The notes: a model not told the origin generated them from the sequence alone. A stretch of DNA of 64,000 nucleotides from Gordonia heveisoli (GCF_030315745.1 NZ_JASXSH010000009.1:62001-126000), one strand, 5' to 3'. Counted from the stretch's first letter, positions 8,428-17,834 are shown. Translations and numbers: made by a program.

Positions 8428-9917
8428 GGAACCAGCCCTTCTCCATCGATGGCCTTCTGGACTGCATCGGCGAGTTCATCGACGAGCGTCTCCGGATCCC
8501 ACTGGCCCACCGGACTCAGCTTGGCCACCACGAGGGTCGAGATCGCTTGGTAGACCGGCGTCTTCGGACGCACTGCGGCGCGCCCTTCTTTCAGTTGTTT
8601 GAGCACCTCGTCGGCCATCGGATAGATCGCACGGAACTCGGCGTCGTCACTGTAGAGACTTCCGATCACCGGTGGCGGGCCTGCGTTGAGCGCGAAGTAC
8701 TTCTGCGACTCCTTGCTCGTGATGCATTCGGCGGCCTTGAACGCCAGTTCCTGCTGCTGCGAGGTACCGGCCACGGCGATGTTGAACCCGCCCAGAGTCG
8801 CCTTGCCGGGCCGGTTGCCGACCCCTGGATAATTGGTGAAGTTGAACTTCTTGCGCATCTCGATGTTCAGCGGCCGTAGCTGTTCGGGCTTCGGCTTGTC
8901 CGCGCCGTCGGCGTACAGCCCGGAATACTTCTGCAACTCCGTGAGAAAGTCGACGCTGCCCTTGGCCGCGTTCTCCTGCATACCGGCGAAGACGAAGGGC
9001 CAGTTGACCTGGTAGAGCGCTTTGCCCTTCTCCATTCCGGTCCGCGCGGTGCCCTCGTCGGAGTTCGTCAGCGACGGGTCGTGACCGGGAGCTGTGGCGA
9101 CCGCCTTCAGGACCCGCAATGCCTCCACCGTCGCGGCCCGGTGCGCCGGAGTGTCATTGAGCGCCTGCCGATCCGGGTTCTGCGGGTCGACGATCTCGCC
9201 ACCCACGGTGGCCAGGACCGAGTTGAACCAGACCATCAACCCCTCGTACTGCCTGGCGGTCACCATGATCTGCGACGGCCCGCCCCTCGCCAGACTCTGC
9301 TGGGCGTCGACGATCATGGCCTCCCAGGTACGCGCGGGACGGCTCCCGATCTGAGCCAGGACATCCGTTCGGTACCACAGCAATTGGGTGTTGGTGGACA
9401 TCGGGATCGCGTAGAGGCGCTCGCGCTCGTCGCCCTTCTTACGCCAGATGGCGGTGTCCAAAGGTCCCGCGAGAGTACGGGATTCGACGCCCGTGGCGAT
9501 GCCGTCCGGCACCGCGACCGCCCACCCCGCATCGGCGAACTCGGCCGTCCACACCACGTCCATGGCCATCAGGTCGAGCGTCTTGTCGTCCCCGGCCAGA
9601 CGTCGTGCCAACTGCAATCGCTGATCGTCGGCCGATTTCGGCAGCACCGTGTTCTCGATCCGGTATTGCCCACCGGACTCGGCCGAACACTTCGCCGAGA
9701 TCTCCGCGAAGGTGTCCGCGCCGTCGGCCGGTGAATAGAAATTGAGTACGCCCGCCTCGTAGTCGGTTCCGCAGGCGGTGAGAATGGGGAACGTCGTCGC
9801 CAGTGCCGCAACGGCAATGGCCGCCTTACGTCCGAATCCGACGGATCTGGTCCGTCCCCGTCTCCTGTTCACCGATGGTCGATCGCCCCCGCCTGCAGCG
9901 CTGACCGAACTCCGCAC
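8424..9917 (-). CDS. lpqY: Trehalose-binding lipoprotein LpqY
   Basis: Extracellular solute-binding protein of the trehalose importer, 497 residues, MalE-like family. A long basic N-terminus leads into the signal KAAIAVAALATTFPILTAC with lipobox LTAC. The mature part has the family pattern ADTFAEISAKC, then IPMSTNTQLLWYRTD and a tail of binding-domain repeats. The GTG at 9917 is used because AAGGAGG lies four bases before it; a second GTG 15 codons in would also give a signal peptide. Same order as Rv1235-Rv1238. Confidence 0.93.
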   Translation of the reverse strand: MRSSVSAAGGGDRPSVNRRRGRTRSVGFGRKAAIAVAALATTFPILTACGTDYEAGVLNFYSPADGADTFAEISAKCSAESGGQYRIENTVLPKSADDQRLQLARRLAGDDKTLDLMAMDVVWTAEFADAGWAVAVPDGIATGVESRTLAGPLDTAIWRKKGDERERLYAIPMSTNTQLLWYRTDVLAQIGSRPARTWEAMIVDAQQSLARGGPSQIMVTARQYEGLMVWFNSVLATVGGEIVDPQNPDRQALNDTPAHRAATVEALRVLKAVATAPGHDPSLTNSDEGTARTGMEKGKALYQVNWPFVFAGMQENAAKGSVDFLTELQKYSGLYADGADKPKPEQLRPLNIEMRKKFNFTNYPGVGNRPGKATLGGFNIAVAGTSQQQELAFKAAECITSKESQKYFALNAGPPPVIGSLYSDDAEFRAIYPMADEVLKQLKEGRAAVRPKTPVYQAISTLVVAKLSPVGQWDPETLVDELADAVQKAIDGEGLVP

Positions 9918-9982
9918 GGAGCCTCCTTGTGTCCTACGCGGTGCGCTCGATCCGAAACAACCGCGAGCGTCTGGAGGGCTAC

Positions 9983-10010
9983 GCTATACGCCGCGATTCG
10001 TGACTGGCAA
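9983..10010 (-). promoter_or_regulatory. Candidate sigma-A promoter for lpqY-sugABC
   Basis: On the minus strand TTGCCA (10005-10010) and TATAGC (9983-9988) are separated by 16 bases, about 65 bases upstream of the lpqY start. An alternative -10, TAGCGT, would give an 18-base spacer. It lies in the 169-base gap after the upstream membrane-protein gene, suggesting that the sug operon can start here independently. Confidence 0.35.
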
Positions 10011-10086
10011 CACATTCGGCATGGGCGTGCCACAATCCCGTATTTCCCCGGGTGCGCTGGCGACACGCCCGGCCGTACCGGGTGGT

Positions 10087-10578
10087 TCAGACAGCCAGGC
10101 GGGCAAGCATGTCACGAGCCTGGGTCGCGCTCTTCGGGTCGCACAGCACGTCGTAGCGCCCCGCCACCAGCTGCATCGTCGACGCGAAATCACGCTGCCC
10201 ACGTGTGGCCGCATACGGCACGACCGCCGTCACCAGACCGAAGATCACACCGCCGATGATGCCCATCACCAGCGGCGCCACCGGTGACCCGCTGACCACC
10301 AGCGACACCAGCAGACCGAAGAACAGACCCAGCCACGCCCCCGACACGATGCCGGTCCCGATGACCTTGCCCCATGTCAGACGCCCGATGACTCGCTCGA
10401 CCTGCATCAGATCAACCCCGACGATGGTCACGTCCTGCACGGTGAAATCCTGTTTGGCCAAATGCTCCACGGCACGCTGCGCCTCGGCGTATGTGCGGTA
10501 GGAGCCGACCGGCCAGCCCTGCGGCGGAGTGGGTAACCCGGCGCCGCGGCGACCGCCGCCACCCATGGGATTCGTCAT
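10087..10578 (-). CDS. Small membrane protein, general-stress 17M-like (Rv1234-like)
   Basis: 163 residues. The N-terminal half (VGSYRTYAEAQRAVEHLAKQ then VTIVGVDL) matches the general stress protein 17M-type domain; then come two hydrophobic helices at about residues 70-120 with glycine-rich packing, and a short cytoplasmic tail. The ATG at 10578 has GAGGTG about six bases upstream; a GTG two codons earlier is possible. Function unknown. The place, immediately upstream of lpqY and on the same strand, matches M. tuberculosis Rv1234. Confidence 0.8.
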   Translation of the reverse strand: MTNPMGGGGRRGAGLPTPPQGWPVGSYRTYAEAQRAVEHLAKQDFTVQDVTIVGVDLMQVERVIGRLTWGKVIGTGIVSGAWLGLFFGLLVSLVVSGSPVAPLVMGIIGGVIFGLVTAVVPYAATRGQRDFASTMQLVAGRYDVLCDPKSATQARDMLARLAV

Positions 10579-10721
10579 CAGCACACCTCTGATCCTTCTC
10601 GCCCCCGGCGTCGGCGATCACCGATCGGCAACCGGCCGCCGGGCCGGCCGGGATGCCGGTGACGTCACCCACACGCCGTGGTGACATCATCGACAACACC
10701 CTTGCCACTACCCTTACTCCC

Positions 10722-12056
10722 ATGTCGGTGAGCAAGGTGTTCGTGGCCAGATTAGTCGGATTGGCCGTCCTTGGTCCCGATGGTGAATCCATCGGCCGGG
10801 TACGCGACGTCGTCATCGGCGTCCGGCTCTCCGGCCAACAGCCGCGCGTCCTCGGACTGGCCGTCGAATTGACCACCCGCCGAAGGATTTTTGTGCCGAT
10901 GCTGCGCGTCACCGCCATCGAGCCGAATGCGGTGACCCTCAACACCGGAACCGTCAGCCTGCGTCGGCTGCACCTGCGGCCCGGCGAGGCGCTGGCCATC
11001 GGGCAGGTTCTCGACACCCAGGTCCGCATCGACGATCCCGACCTACCCGACTTCGCCGACATCGACGTCACCATCGTCGATCTCGGCATCGAACAAACCC
11101 GAACACGCGACTGGATGGTCGCCCGCGTCGCGATCCGCGGTCACCGTCGCGGCCTACGCCGCCGCGGCGACACCCACGTCGTCGAGTGGTCGCACGTCCA
11201 CGGCCTGACACACAGCGCGCTGAACCTACCCGGTCAGGGCGTCGCGCAGGTGCTCCTGCAATTCGAGGGTATGCGCGCGGCCGACGTCGCCAACGCCCTT
11301 CGTGAACTGCCACCCAAACGGCGCGACGAGATCGCCGCGGCCCTCGACGACGAACGGCTCGCAGACGTCCTGCAGGAACTTCCGCCCGACGACCAGACCG
11401 ACGTGCTCGCCCAGTTGGACACCGAACGCGCGGCCGACGTCCTGGAGGCGATGGATCCCGACGACGCCGCCGACCTGCTCGGCGAGTTGCCCGATATCGA
11501 AGCCGAGGCGCTGCTGGAGAAGATGGATCCCGAGGATTCCGCCCCGGTGCGTCGGCTGCTGCTGCACTCCCCCGACACCGCGGGTGGTCTGATGACCTCG
11601 GAACCGATCATCGTCACCGCCTCCACCACGATCGCCGAGGCCCTCGCCCGCGTACGCGATCCCGATCTGACGCCGGCCGCGGCCAGCATCGTCTTCGTGG
11701 TCCGACCGCCGACCGCCACGCCGACCGGAAAGTACCTGGGCTGCGTCCACATACAGGCCCTGCTCCGCGAACCGCCCGCGAATATCGTCGGCGGCATCCT
11801 CGACACCGACCTGGCGCACCTGCGCCCCGACGACTCCTTGGAAACCGTGACCCGCTACTTCGCCACCTACAACCTGGTCTGCGGACCGGTCGTCGATGAC
11901 GAACGCCACCTCCTCGGCGCGGTCAGCGTCGACGACCTGCTCGACGAGATCCTGCCGCGCGACTGGCGGGAGAGCGAACCCGGCGAACCCGGTGTCGGCG
12001 AATCGCCTGTCGGGGGTAACACCGGCACCGGAGACCGGCGAGCGGGTGGCCGATGA
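10722..12056 (+). CDS. PRC-barrel / MgtE N-domain / CBS protein without membrane domain (Rv1232c-like)
   Basis: 444 residues. Order: a PRC-barrel-like start (LVGLAVLGPDGESIGRVRD), a second barrel, then the helical repeats of the MgtE intracellular domain (DVLQELPPDDQTDVLAQLD, DAADLLGELPDIEAEALLE), and a pair of CBS motifs ending in GAVSVDDLLDEILP. Bona fide MgtE has a five-helix channel after the CBS pair; here the protein stops and no hydrophobic helix is seen, so it cannot itself be the transporter. It is probably a Mg2+ or nucleotide sensor. Its stop overlaps the start of a DUF1003 membrane protein (ATGA), so the two are translated as a unit. Confidence 0.85.
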   Translation: MSVSKVFVARLVGLAVLGPDGESIGRVRDVVIGVRLSGQQPRVLGLAVELTTRRRIFVPMLRVTAIEPNAVTLNTGTVSLRRLHLRPGEALAIGQVLDTQVRIDDPDLPDFADIDVTIVDLGIEQTRTRDWMVARVAIRGHRRGLRRRGDTHVVEWSHVHGLTHSALNLPGQGVAQVLLQFEGMRAADVANALRELPPKRRDEIAAALDDERLADVLQELPPDDQTDVLAQLDTERAADVLEAMDPDDAADLLGELPDIEAEALLEKMDPEDSAPVRRLLLHSPDTAGGLMTSEPIIVTASTTIAEALARVRDPDLTPAAASIVFVVRPPTATPTGKYLGCVHIQALLREPPANIVGGILDTDLAHLRPDDSLETVTRYFATYNLVCGPVVDDERHLLGAVSVDDLLDEILPRDWRESEPGEPGVGESPVGGNTGTGDRRAGGR

Positions 12057-12583
12057 GCGAGCCACGCGGACGCCGCCTCGACACCCCCAGTCCCCGCCGG
12101 CGGTTCTCCTTCAATCTCGATTCCGACGTCGTCGGTGTCTACGGTGAGCGGGTAGCACGGTTCCTCGGCACCGGCCGCTACCTCGCGATCCAAACCGTCG
12201 TCGTGGTGGTGTGGATCCTGCTGAATCTGGTCGCGGTGACCATCCGCTGGGATCCGTATCCGTTCATCCTGCTCAACCTGGCGTTCTCCACCCAGGCCGC
12301 CTACGCCGCACCGCTCATCCTGCTCGCGCAGAACCGGCAGGAGAACCGCGACCGGGTCGCCCTCGAAGAGGACCGCAGCCGGGCCGCGCAGACCAAGTCC
12401 GACACCGAGTTCCTGGCGCGCGAACTGGCCGCGGTGCGGCTCGCGGTCGGCGACACGGTCAGCCGCGACTATCTCCGCAAAGAGCTCGACGACCTGCTCG
12501 ACGAACTCGTCGACCGGCTGCGCGAGCCGTCCGACGCCGACTCCGACAGCGCACCCGACACGAATCGTCGGCGTCGGGACTGA
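12053..12583 (+). CDS. DUF1003 membrane protein (Rv1231c-like)
   Basis: 176 residues. Basic start, then two hydrophobic helices at about 45-65 and 75-95 (TVVVVVWILLNLVAV and FILLNLAFSTQAAYAAPLILLAQNR), typical of DUF1003, followed by a charged helical tail with coiled-coil character. It overlaps the MgtE-like gene by four bases. I infer that the soluble CBS protein and this membrane protein form a complex, but no biochemical role is established. Confidence 0.85.
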   Translation: MSEPRGRRLDTPSPRRRFSFNLDSDVVGVYGERVARFLGTGRYLAIQTVVVVVWILLNLVAVTIRWDPYPFILLNLAFSTQAAYAAPLILLAQNRQENRDRVALEEDRSRAAQTKSDTEFLARELAAVRLAVGDTVSRDYLRKELDDLLDELVDRLREPSDADSDSAPDTNRRRRD

Positions 12584-12735
12584 CCTCTACCACCGTCGCG
12601 CCCGGCACACCCCGGGCCACCACACCGCCATATGCCGTCAGCAAAGAATTGTCGGGTTCGTGCATCTCCGGTTTCCGGGTCTCTGTATGGTGTGGGTCAC
12701 ACGACCGAATGGTTACAGGGGCGGGGTCCTACGTG

Positions 12736-12795
12736 GTGAGCAACACAGCGGTGAGCAACACAGTGGTGAGCAAGACAGCGGTGAGCAAGACAGCA
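12736..12795 (+). repeat. Four tandem 15-bp repeats
   Basis: Four head-to-tail copies of a 15-mer starting GTGAGCAA, at 12736-12750, 12751-12765, 12766-12780 and 12781-12795; neighbouring copies differ at one or two positions. Each unit is a whole number of codons and begins with GTG. They lie in the 277-base gap before the lytic transglycosylase gene and read as the start of a short coding leader. Confidence 0.9.
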
Positions 12796-12864
12796 ACAAG
12801 AGGTGTGACGGTGACTGATGTGCGCGTAGCGGAGACGATGACGTCCCGGGAGTCGTGCCGATGA
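12736..12864 (+). other. Possible 42-codon leader ORF overlapping the transglycosylase start
   Basis: An open frame whose stop codon overlaps the start of the transglycosylase (ATGA at 12861-12864). Read from the first GTG it encodes four five-residue repeats of the kind VSNTA/VSKTA and then VTDVRVAETMTSRESCR. A shorter start at GTG 12811 is backed by AAGAGG seven bases upstream and would give a 17-residue peptide. The coupling geometry suggests that translation of the leader delivers ribosomes to the transglycosylase start. I do not recognise the peptide. A short inverted repeat GTGTG-GGT-CACAC lies at 12690-12702 upstream. Confidence 0.4.
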
Positions 12865-14030
12865 GTCCGCGTCTCTTCCGCAGGTCGCAGGGCCCGCGGC
12901 GTCTTCACCTGCACACCCGCACCGTCGGGGTCGGACTCGGCAGCGTTCTGGTCGGGGCGCTGGTCCTGGGGACCGCCACCTCGAGTGCGCATGGCGACGG
13001 GCTGCAGTCGGCGTCGACCGCCGATCCCGCGCACCCGGTCGTGCTGGCCGAGGTGGTCGCCGCCGAACCCGCGTCGCTCGTCGGCTTCGCGCCACCACCG
13101 CCGACGAATGTCGCAGCCCCGGTCCTGCCGCAGTTCCGGGTGGCCGGCGATCTGCCGTCCGGTCCGCTCGGCATTCCCGGTGTCGTTCTCCAGGCCTACA
13201 AGCTGGCCGCCAACCGGGTTGGTGCCGAATCACCGCAGTGCAAACTTCCGTGGTTCTTGCTGGCCGGGATCGGCCGGATCGAATCGGGCCATGCCAGCAA
13301 CGGATCGGTCGATCAGTACGGCACCACGATCAACCCGATCGCGGGCCCGGTCCTCGACGGTTCGCTCGCCGGTAACGCCGTCATCCGCGACACCGACGGC
13401 GGCCGGATCGACGGCGACGCCGCGCACGACCGTGCGATGGGCCCGATGCAGTTCATCCCGAGTACCTGGGCGAGCTGGGGCACCGACGCCAACGGCGACG
13501 GTAAGGCCGATCCGAACAACGTCTTCGACGCAACCTATTCGGCCGGGCGTTATCTGTGCGCCGGGGTCTCCGACATCATGAACGACCGCAACAAGGTCGC
13601 CGCGGTGCTGCGCTACAACCACTCGATGGATTACGTCGCCAACGTGCTCAGTTGGGCGGCCGCCTACGCGACCGGCGTCATGCCGACCAACCCGATCCCC
13701 GAGTCCCGGCGACCGGTGGCCAAGAGCAGTTCGTCCAAGTCGTCCAAGCCGTCACGGCCCAGCGATCGGTCCTCGTCGTCGAGTGCACCGTCGTCGAAGC
13801 CGAAGAAGGTCACGCCCGCCCCGCCGCCGTGTGTGATCATCTGTATCCCGACGACGATTCCGCCGCTGCCGTTGCCCGGCCAGCCCGCGCCGCGGACGAC
13901 CAAGCCTGCCAAACCGACCGGACCCGCGACGGCGAAGCCATCGGCGAAGAAGCCCGGGGCCCTCACCCCGAACGGTGCAGTGCGGCGTACAACGCCCGCC
14001 GACGACGGGACCTCGGTACCGCGACGGTAA
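12861..14030 (+). CDS. Secreted lytic transglycosylase-like protein (Rv1230c-like)
   Basis: 389 residues. An N-terminal anchor or signal helix (VGVGLGSVLVGALVLGTATSSA) is followed by a low-complexity linker and a lysozyme-like domain from about residue 105 to 275. The probable catalytic glutamate is in LLAGIGRIESGHAS, and the AMGPMQFIPSTWASWG motif is the usual transglycosylase signature. The tail is rich in Ser, Lys and Pro with a CVIIC pair, likely cell-wall associated. It would cleave glycan strands of peptidoglycan. The ATG at 12861 is preferred over the GTG two codons earlier because GGGAG lies at a proper distance. Confidence 0.85.
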   Translation: MSPRLFRRSQGPRRLHLHTRTVGVGLGSVLVGALVLGTATSSAHGDGLQSASTADPAHPVVLAEVVAAEPASLVGFAPPPPTNVAAPVLPQFRVAGDLPSGPLGIPGVVLQAYKLAANRVGAESPQCKLPWFLLAGIGRIESGHASNGSVDQYGTTINPIAGPVLDGSLAGNAVIRDTDGGRIDGDAAHDRAMGPMQFIPSTWASWGTDANGDGKADPNNVFDATYSAGRYLCAGVSDIMNDRNKVAAVLRYNHSMDYVANVLSWAAAYATGVMPTNPIPESRRPVAKSSSSKSSKPSRPSDRSSSSSAPSSKPKKVTPAPPPCVIICIPTTIPPLPLPGQPAPRTTKPAKPTGPATAKPSAKKPGALTPNGAVRRTTPADDGTSVPRR

Positions 14031-14040
14031 GCTGGCGATG

Positions 14041-15186
14041 ATGACAACCGGAGTCGCCCCCACCGAGCCCACGGTCCGTGCTGCGCTGAGCAAGGTACGT
14101 GACCCCGAGATCGGCAAGCCCATCACCGATCTCGGCATGGTCAAATCCATCGCGATCAACGACGACGCCAGCGTCGACGTCGCGGTCTATCTGACCACCT
14201 CGGGCTGTCCGATGCGCACCGAGATCTCGGGCCGTGTCGAACAAGCCGTCGCCGATGTGCCCGGCGTGGGTACCGTGCGCGTCGAACTCGACGTGATGAA
14301 CGACGAACAGCGCACCGAACTCCGCAAGAAGCTGCGCGGCGACAAGGCCGAACCGGTCATCCCGTTCGCCCAACCCGGTTCCCTGACCCGTGTCTACGCC
14401 GTCGCCTCCGGCAAGGGCGGTGTCGGCAAGTCGAGCGTCACGGTGAACCTCGCCACCGCGCTCGCGGCCCGCGGGCTCAGTGTCGGCGTGCTCGACGCCG
14501 ACATCTACGGCCACTCGGTACCGCGGATGCTCGGCAGCGACGCCAAGCCGACCCAGGTCGAGAAGATGATCATGCCGCCGATCAACCACGGGGTGAAGTT
14601 CATCTCGATCGGCCAGTTCACCGACGGCAACACCCCGGTCACCTGGCGTGGCCCGATGCTGCATCGTGCGCTGCAGCAGTTCCTCGCCGACGTCTACTGG
14701 GGCGATCTCGACGTCCTGCTGCTCGACCTTCCGCCCGGCACCGGTGACGTCGCGATCTCCATCGCGCAGCTCATCCCCGGCGCCGAGATCCTGGTGGTCA
14801 CCACCCCGCAGCAGGCGGCCGCCGAGGTGGCGGAGCGGGCGGGCGCGATCGCACTCCAGACACGGCAGAAGATCCTCGGCGTGGTGGAGAACATGTCCTG
14901 GCTCGAACTGCCGGACGGCAGCCGGATGGAACCCTTCGGTTCCGGCGGCGGCGCCAAGGTGGCCGAACGGCTCACCCGTGCGGTCGGCGCGAATGTCGAA
15001 CTGCTGGGACAGGTCCCGCTCGAACAGTCACTGCGTGAGGGCGGCGACGCCGGCGTGCCGGTGGTCTTGTCGGCACCGGACTCGGCGTCGGGTTCGGCAT
15101 TGCGCGCCATCGCCGACAAGCTCGCGGTCCGCAAGCGTGGTCTGGCGGGCATGAGCCTGGGCATCGACACCACCCGGCACAACTGA
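14041..15186 (+). CDS. mrp: Mrp/ApbC iron-sulfur carrier ATPase
   Basis: 381 residues (one codon more if the ATG at 14038 is used). An N-terminal MIP18/DUF59 domain (ALSKVRDPEIGKPITDLGM) precedes the ParA-like ATPase with the deviant Walker A ASGKGGVGKSS, then DADIYGHSVPRML and LLLDLPPGTGD. Mrp proteins carry Fe-S clusters to apoproteins in the cytosol; the CxxC typical of many Mrp proteins is not visible here, so cluster ligation may differ. It starts about 10 bases after the transglycosylase stop. Matches Rv1229c by place. Confidence 0.92.
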   Translation: MTTGVAPTEPTVRAALSKVRDPEIGKPITDLGMVKSIAINDDASVDVAVYLTTSGCPMRTEISGRVEQAVADVPGVGTVRVELDVMNDEQRTELRKKLRGDKAEPVIPFAQPGSLTRVYAVASGKGGVGKSSVTVNLATALAARGLSVGVLDADIYGHSVPRMLGSDAKPTQVEKMIMPPINHGVKFISIGQFTDGNTPVTWRGPMLHRALQQFLADVYWGDLDVLLLDLPPGTGDVAISIAQLIPGAEILVVTTPQQAAAEVAERAGAIALQTRQKILGVVENMSWLELPDGSRMEPFGSGGGAKVAERLTRAVGANVELLGQVPLEQSLREGGDAGVPVVLSAPDSASGSALRAIADKLAVRKRGLAGMSLGIDTTRHN

Positions 15187-15202
15187 TCGGCGAGCACTAC
15201 GG

Positions 15203-15218
15203 CGTCGGGGACCCGACG
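15203..15218. terminator. Short GC hairpin between convergent mrp and tatB
   Basis: Arms CGTCGGG (15203-15209) and CCCGACG (15212-15218) pair perfectly in the 50-base gap between the two stops. No U-tract. A modest bidirectional terminator candidate. Confidence 0.35.
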
Positions 15219-15236
15219 ACCCGTGCGGCCGGAAGA

Positions 15237-15710
15237 TCAGGTCGCGTCCCAGTCCCCCACCGCGGGCCGTCGATTTCCGGGCTCACGCGTCGACCGACCG
15301 ACCTCCGACGCCGGGGATGAGGGCACCTCGGGAGTCGGCATCGGCGCCGACACCGGTTTGATCTCGGGAGTCTGCGTCAGTTTCGTCGGATCCAACGATT
15401 TGAGGTCGTCGCCGACGCCCTCGGCCATCCGGAACACCGAATCGTCACCGTCGAGCAGATGCTTGGTCACGATCGAGCGCGGAGTCATCCCGCGGAGTTC
15501 GTTGAGCTGCGACAGCGGTTTGCGGAGGTCGTCGAAATCGGAACCGAGATCCTCTTTGAGCTGCCCGGTGGCACCGGTCGCGTAATCGCGGACCTGGCGG
15601 ATCGACTTCATCGTCCATGTCACCGCACCGGGCAGTCGCTCCGGCCCGAGGACGACGAGCGCGACGACCACCAGGACGGCGATCTCGCCCCATCCGATAC
15701 TGCTGAACAT
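15237..15710 (-). CDS. tatB: Sec-independent translocase subunit TatB
   Basis: 157 residues. The single N-terminal helix with the Tat motif ([27 protein letters not shown]), hinge FGP replaced by LGPERLP as usual in actinobacteria, then an amphipathic helix and a long disordered Pro/Thr-rich tail. It forms the TatBC receptor for folded proteins with twin-arginine signals. It lies 8 bases after htrA, so TatB is expressed with the SigE-linked envelope stress genes, as in M. tuberculosis (Rv1224). Confidence 0.92.
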   Translation of the reverse strand: MFSSIGWGEIAVLVVVALVVLGPERLPGAVTWTMKSIRQVRDYATGATGQLKEDLGSDFDDLRKPLSQLNELRGMTPRSIVTKHLLDGDDSVFRMAEGVGDDLKSLDPTKLTQTPEIKPVSAPMPTPEVPSSPASEVGRSTREPGNRRPAVGDWDAT

Positions 15711-15718
15711 GGTTGGCC

Positions 15719-17263
15719 TCAGTCACTGACCGGGGTGATGGTGCCGTCGAAAGTCCGGCCATCACGCCAATATTTGAACGGTGTTTCCTTACCGATTGTC
15801 GCCGTCCGGACCGCGACGTTCAACTCGTCGGCGCTCTCCACCGGCCGGCCATTGAAGGACACGATCACATCGTTCTCCCGAATACCAGCACGGGCGGCCG
15901 AACCACCGGCCACGACGTTGCGGATGAGCGCCCCCAGCACACGTTCGTTGCGCACCGAGCTGGCATTCACACCGATCGCGGGATGTTTGACCGTACCGGA
16001 CTTGATCAGCGACTCGGCGATCGATTTCGCCTGGTTGATCGGGATCGCGAAACCGAGGCCGATGGATCCACCGCCACCGCTGCGAATCGCGGTGTTGATA
16101 CCGACCACCTCGGCACGGTCGTTGACCAGCGGACCACCGGAGTTACCCGGGTTGATCGCGGCGTCGGTCTGGATGGCGTCGATGACGGCGTCGGTATCGG
16201 TGTCGGCGTCCGGCGGTAACGCGATCGCCCGGTTCAGGGCGCTCACGATGCCGCTGGTCACCGTACGGTTCAGGCCCAGCGGAGCGCCGAAGGCGACGAC
16301 TTCCTCGCCGATCTGGAGGTCATCGGAATTGCCGAGTTTCGCCACCACCAGGTTTTCCACGTCATCAACCTTGACCACCGCGAGGTCGGTCTTGATGTCA
16401 CGCCCGACGATCCGTGCGGGAACGCGGGTGCGGTCGGAGAAGACCACTTCGAGCTTCGCCTGCTTGTCGTTGGCCGCCATCGAGATGACGTGATTGTTGG
16501 TCAGGATGTAGCCCTGCGGATCGATGACGAATCCGGACCCGGTGCCGCCCGAACTGGCCGTGCGTACGTCGATCACGACGACGGACCGTTCGACCGCCTG
16601 CGCGACCCGGGCGACCGATGATCGCGGCTCACCGCCCTGGGCGTCGCCGGTCGACAGGGACACCGTGTCGCTGTGTAGCGCGGACTCCGACGGCCCGACG
16701 GTCAGTCGCCCGATCAGGGCCCCGATCATCCCGATCAGCAGCGCGATGACCGTCAGGGTCACCAGCGCGACCCAGGTGATGCGCTTGCCGAACAAGACGT
16801 CGCGGACACCGAGTTTGGCTCCGGCCACGGTCGGCGCCGCGGCCGTGGGCGTCCCGACCGCGGGCCGCGTCAACTGCGCGGGACTTTCCGGGTCACGCCA
16901 GGGATCGGCGGGTTCATCGGGTTCGTCCGGCTGCCCGTAGGTGGCCAGCGGGTCACGTTGAAGCGACTCGTCGCTGTCGGCCGGACGGCCGAAGGCCTCG
17001 GCGAGCACCGGGTCCGGCGCGGCGACGGTGGGCTGGGTGCGTCCGGTGGGCACCGCGCCGTCGGCGAAGGACCCCTGCACCCCGTCGGGGCGCCCGAAGA
17101 CCTGCGCGGTCTCCCGGGAAACCGGCGCATGCCGTGGTGCGGGCAGCGGCTCGCGGGCCGGCACCTGCGATCGATCGGCGGTCGACGCCGACCATCCGTC
17201 GGAGGTGGGGCGGACGTCGGTGCGGTTGTCGGTGTCGATGTTCTCGGTACCTTCGTTGCTCAC
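15719..17263 (-). CDS. htrA: Membrane-anchored HtrA/PepD serine protease
   Basis: 514 residues from a GTG. Residues 1-155 are an acidic/proline-rich cytoplasmic region, 161-185 a transmembrane helix ([20 protein letters not shown]), then a trypsin-like domain with the triad His258 (TNNHVIS), Asp293 (KTDLAVVKV) and Ser375 (NPGNSGGP), and a C-terminal PDZ domain from about 425. It degrades misfolded proteins outside the membrane. In mycobacteria the HtrA-type protease acts in the SigE/RseA circuit; the order sigE, rseA, htrA, tatB is conserved here, and htrA starts 4 bases after rseA. Confidence 0.93.
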   Translation of the reverse strand: MSNEGTENIDTDNRTDVRPTSDGWSASTADRSQVPAREPLPAPRHAPVSRETAQVFGRPDGVQGSFADGAVPTGRTQPTVAAPDPVLAEAFGRPADSDESLQRDPLATYGQPDEPDEPADPWRDPESPAQLTRPAVGTPTAAAPTVAGAKLGVRDVLFGKRITWVALVTLTVIALLIGMIGALIGRLTVGPSESALHSDTVSLSTGDAQGGEPRSSVARVAQAVERSVVVIDVRTASSGGTGSGFVIDPQGYILTNNHVISMAANDKQAKLEVVFSDRTRVPARIVGRDIKTDLAVVKVDDVENLVVAKLGNSDDLQIGEEVVAFGAPLGLNRTVTSGIVSALNRAIALPPDADTDTDAVIDAIQTDAAINPGNSGGPLVNDRAEVVGINTAIRSGGGGSIGLGFAIPINQAKSIAESLIKSGTVKHPAIGVNASSVRNERVLGALIRNVVAGGSAARAGIRENDVIVSFNGRPVESADELNVAVRTATIGKETPFKYWRDGRTFDGTITPVSD

Positions 17264-17267
17264 GGTG

Positions 17268-17834
17268 TCAGCGGCCCCATCGGCGGGTCATCCGGCCACG
17301 GGTCACCGTCGGGAACGGGTTCGGCGGCAGTTCCGGGAATCGGGCACCGTCGAGACGATCGGTGGTGGCCTGTGCAGCGGTCAGGTCGATCTCCCTGGTC
17401 GGGATCTGGGCGAGCTGGCTCAGCAGCGACGCCGGGATCGCGACCTGCGCGGAGTCACGCAGCCGGGCGCGCGCGGCAGCCTGCTCCTCGACCGCGCCTG
17501 CGCATTCGGGGCACAGTGCCAGATGGTGGGCGGCCCGCCCGTGCGCGGTCATGCCGAGTTCGCCGTCGACGAAGGCGGCGACGGCCTCGGGGGCCAGATG
17601 TTCGGTGGAGGCGAAGGCACGTCCGCCGGGGGTGCCTGCCGGACGGTAGCCACGGTTCGGCTCGATCGACGACGGCGCGGGCGACCAACTGGCCGGATTC
17701 CATGCCGACCGGCGGCGACGCAGGTCCGGTGCGGGTACGGGATCCGTCGGTCCCCGTCCGCGGACTGGTCGTCGACGTTGGCCACTGATCGGAGGGTCCA
17801 TCTGCGGGCCGTCCATCATCGGGCCGTCCATCAT
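17268..17834 (-). CDS. rseA: Anti-sigma factor RseA of SigE
   Basis: 188 residues from the ATG at 17834, chosen because GGAAAGGGG lies nine bases upstream; the frame is open to 17891. The zinc-binding anti-sigma motif H-x3-C-x2-C is seen in HHLALCPEC, preceded by the helix VAAFVDGELGM typical of this fold. It should hold SigE inactive until redox change or degradation releases it. The N-terminal ~70 residues are longer than in Rv1222 and low in complexity; a codon-level repeat of MMDGP opens the protein. A 256-base gap separates it from sigE, so a separate promoter is possible. Confidence 0.88.
   Translation of the reverse strand: MMDGPMMDGPQMDPPISGQRRRPVRGRGPTDPVPAPDLRRRRSAWNPASWSPAPSSIEPNRGYRPAGTPGGRAFASTEHLAPEAVAAFVDGELGMTAHGRAAHHLALCPECAGAVEEQAAARARLRDSAQVAIPASLLSQLAQIPTREIDLTAAQATTDRLDGARFPELPPNPFPTVTRGRMTRRWGR

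Noticed and set aside
12736..12795. CRISPR-like tandem repeats
   Set aside because: The units are directly adjacent without spacers and are only 15 bases; they are in-frame codon repeats.
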